This document shows positions 4,962-5,137 of a stretch of DNA of 5,137 nt, piece by piece (the stretch's first letter is position 1; every line of letters starts with the position of its first letter). The stretch is from an uncultured Porphyromonadaceae bacterium (GTDB taxonomy: Bacteria; Bacteroidota; Bacteroidia; Bacteroidales; Muribaculaceae): the NCBI GenBank assembly GCA_946183895.1, contig CAMHDX010000105.1, positions 1 through 5,137 of the forward strand, read 5' to 3'. Position numbers and translations under genes: made by a program. The notes under the pieces were generated by a model, which saw nothing but the letters and a program-made list of their open reading frames with translations, was not told the DNA's origin and searched no databases.

Positions 4962-5137
4962 ATGAACAAAAACAGTAATACCTATCAGATTTTGTACGCC
5001 GCGGTGATGGTGGTGCTCGTGGGTGCCGTGTTGGCATTCATCTACATGGCGCTCAAGCCGCAGCAGGATGAGAACATTGCCAATGACAAGCGTCGCCAAA
5101 TCTTGAGTTCGCTGCACATCGCCTCTCCCGCCGACAG
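4962..5137 (+). CDS. nqrC: Na+-translocating NADH:quinone oxidoreductase subunit C (partial, N-terminus only)
   Basis: NqrC is a single-anchor membrane subunit that carries the second covalent FMN and relays electrons inside Na+-NQR. Only the first 58 codons are in the window. The start MNKNSNTYQILYAAVMVVLV is typical of NqrC: a short polar N-terminus, one membrane helix at about residues 9-31, then a charged stretch with KPQQDENIANDKRRQIL (32-48) leading into the soluble FMN domain. The FMN-attachment threonine lies far downstream and cannot be checked. The gene follows nqrB by 15 bases and has its own strong Shine-Dalgarno, consistent with an nqrABCDEF operon continuing past the right edge. 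Confidence 0.95.
   Translation, partial: MNKNSNTYQILYAAVMVVLVGAVLAFIYMALKPQQDENIANDKRRQILSSLHIASPAD

Noticed and set aside
4011..5117. 368-codon minus-strand open frame covering most of nqrB and the start of nqrC
   Set aside because: It is antisense to clear, conserved nqrB/nqrC, is rich in His, Gln and Arg as expected for a shadow of GC-rich codons, and has no recognisable domain.

Overview
The window looks like a chromosomal piece of a Bacteroidales bacterium, probably a gut lineage of the Muribaculaceae or Prevotellaceae type. Four things point that way: the divergent sequence type of the NqrA/NqrB/NqrC proteins, an AAA-ATPase/PD-(D/E)XK protein of a kind that is abundant in Bacteroidales, two promoters matching the Bacteroidota consensus (TTG/TTTG, 19-20 bases, TAnnTTTG), and AT-rich translation starts that mostly lack Shine-Dalgarno sites. 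The exact family or genus is inference.

Layout: (1) 1-1472, minus strand: most of an AAA-ATPase-like gene, cut by the left edge just as its C-terminal nuclease-like domain should begin. (2) 1473-2383: a 911-base divergent intergenic region with no convincing gene but a lot of structure. It holds the ATPase promoter, a heptamer tandem repeat touching that promoter's -33 element, a run of seven or eight small stem-loops at about 1684-1960, a 25-base imperfect direct repeat, a duplicated promoter segment with a strong hairpin between the copies, the working promoter candidate for the nqr operon, and a leader of about 120 bases. (3) 2384-5137, plus strand: nqrA, nqrB and the start of nqrC, closely spaced and co-oriented; nqrD, nqrE and nqrF are expected beyond the right edge.

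The nqr genes encode the Na+-translocating NADH:quinone oxidoreductase. This inner-membrane enzyme passes electrons from NADH to quinone (menaquinone in this phylum) and pumps Na+ out of the cell. NqrA is the peripheral quinone-associated subunit, NqrB a membrane subunit with covalent FMN, and NqrC a membrane-anchored subunit with a second covalent FMN. Nothing in the sequence links the ATPase to Na+-NQR function; the two transcription units merely diverge.

The coding parts are ordinary. The unusual material is in the intergenic region. The hairpin cluster at 1684-1960, including a 39-base hairpin with 15 base pairs flanked by two near-identical smaller hairpins, could be a structured RNA or a non-autonomous repeat element. 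The duplicated, partly decayed nqr promoter at 2154-2257 is the other signal worth following.
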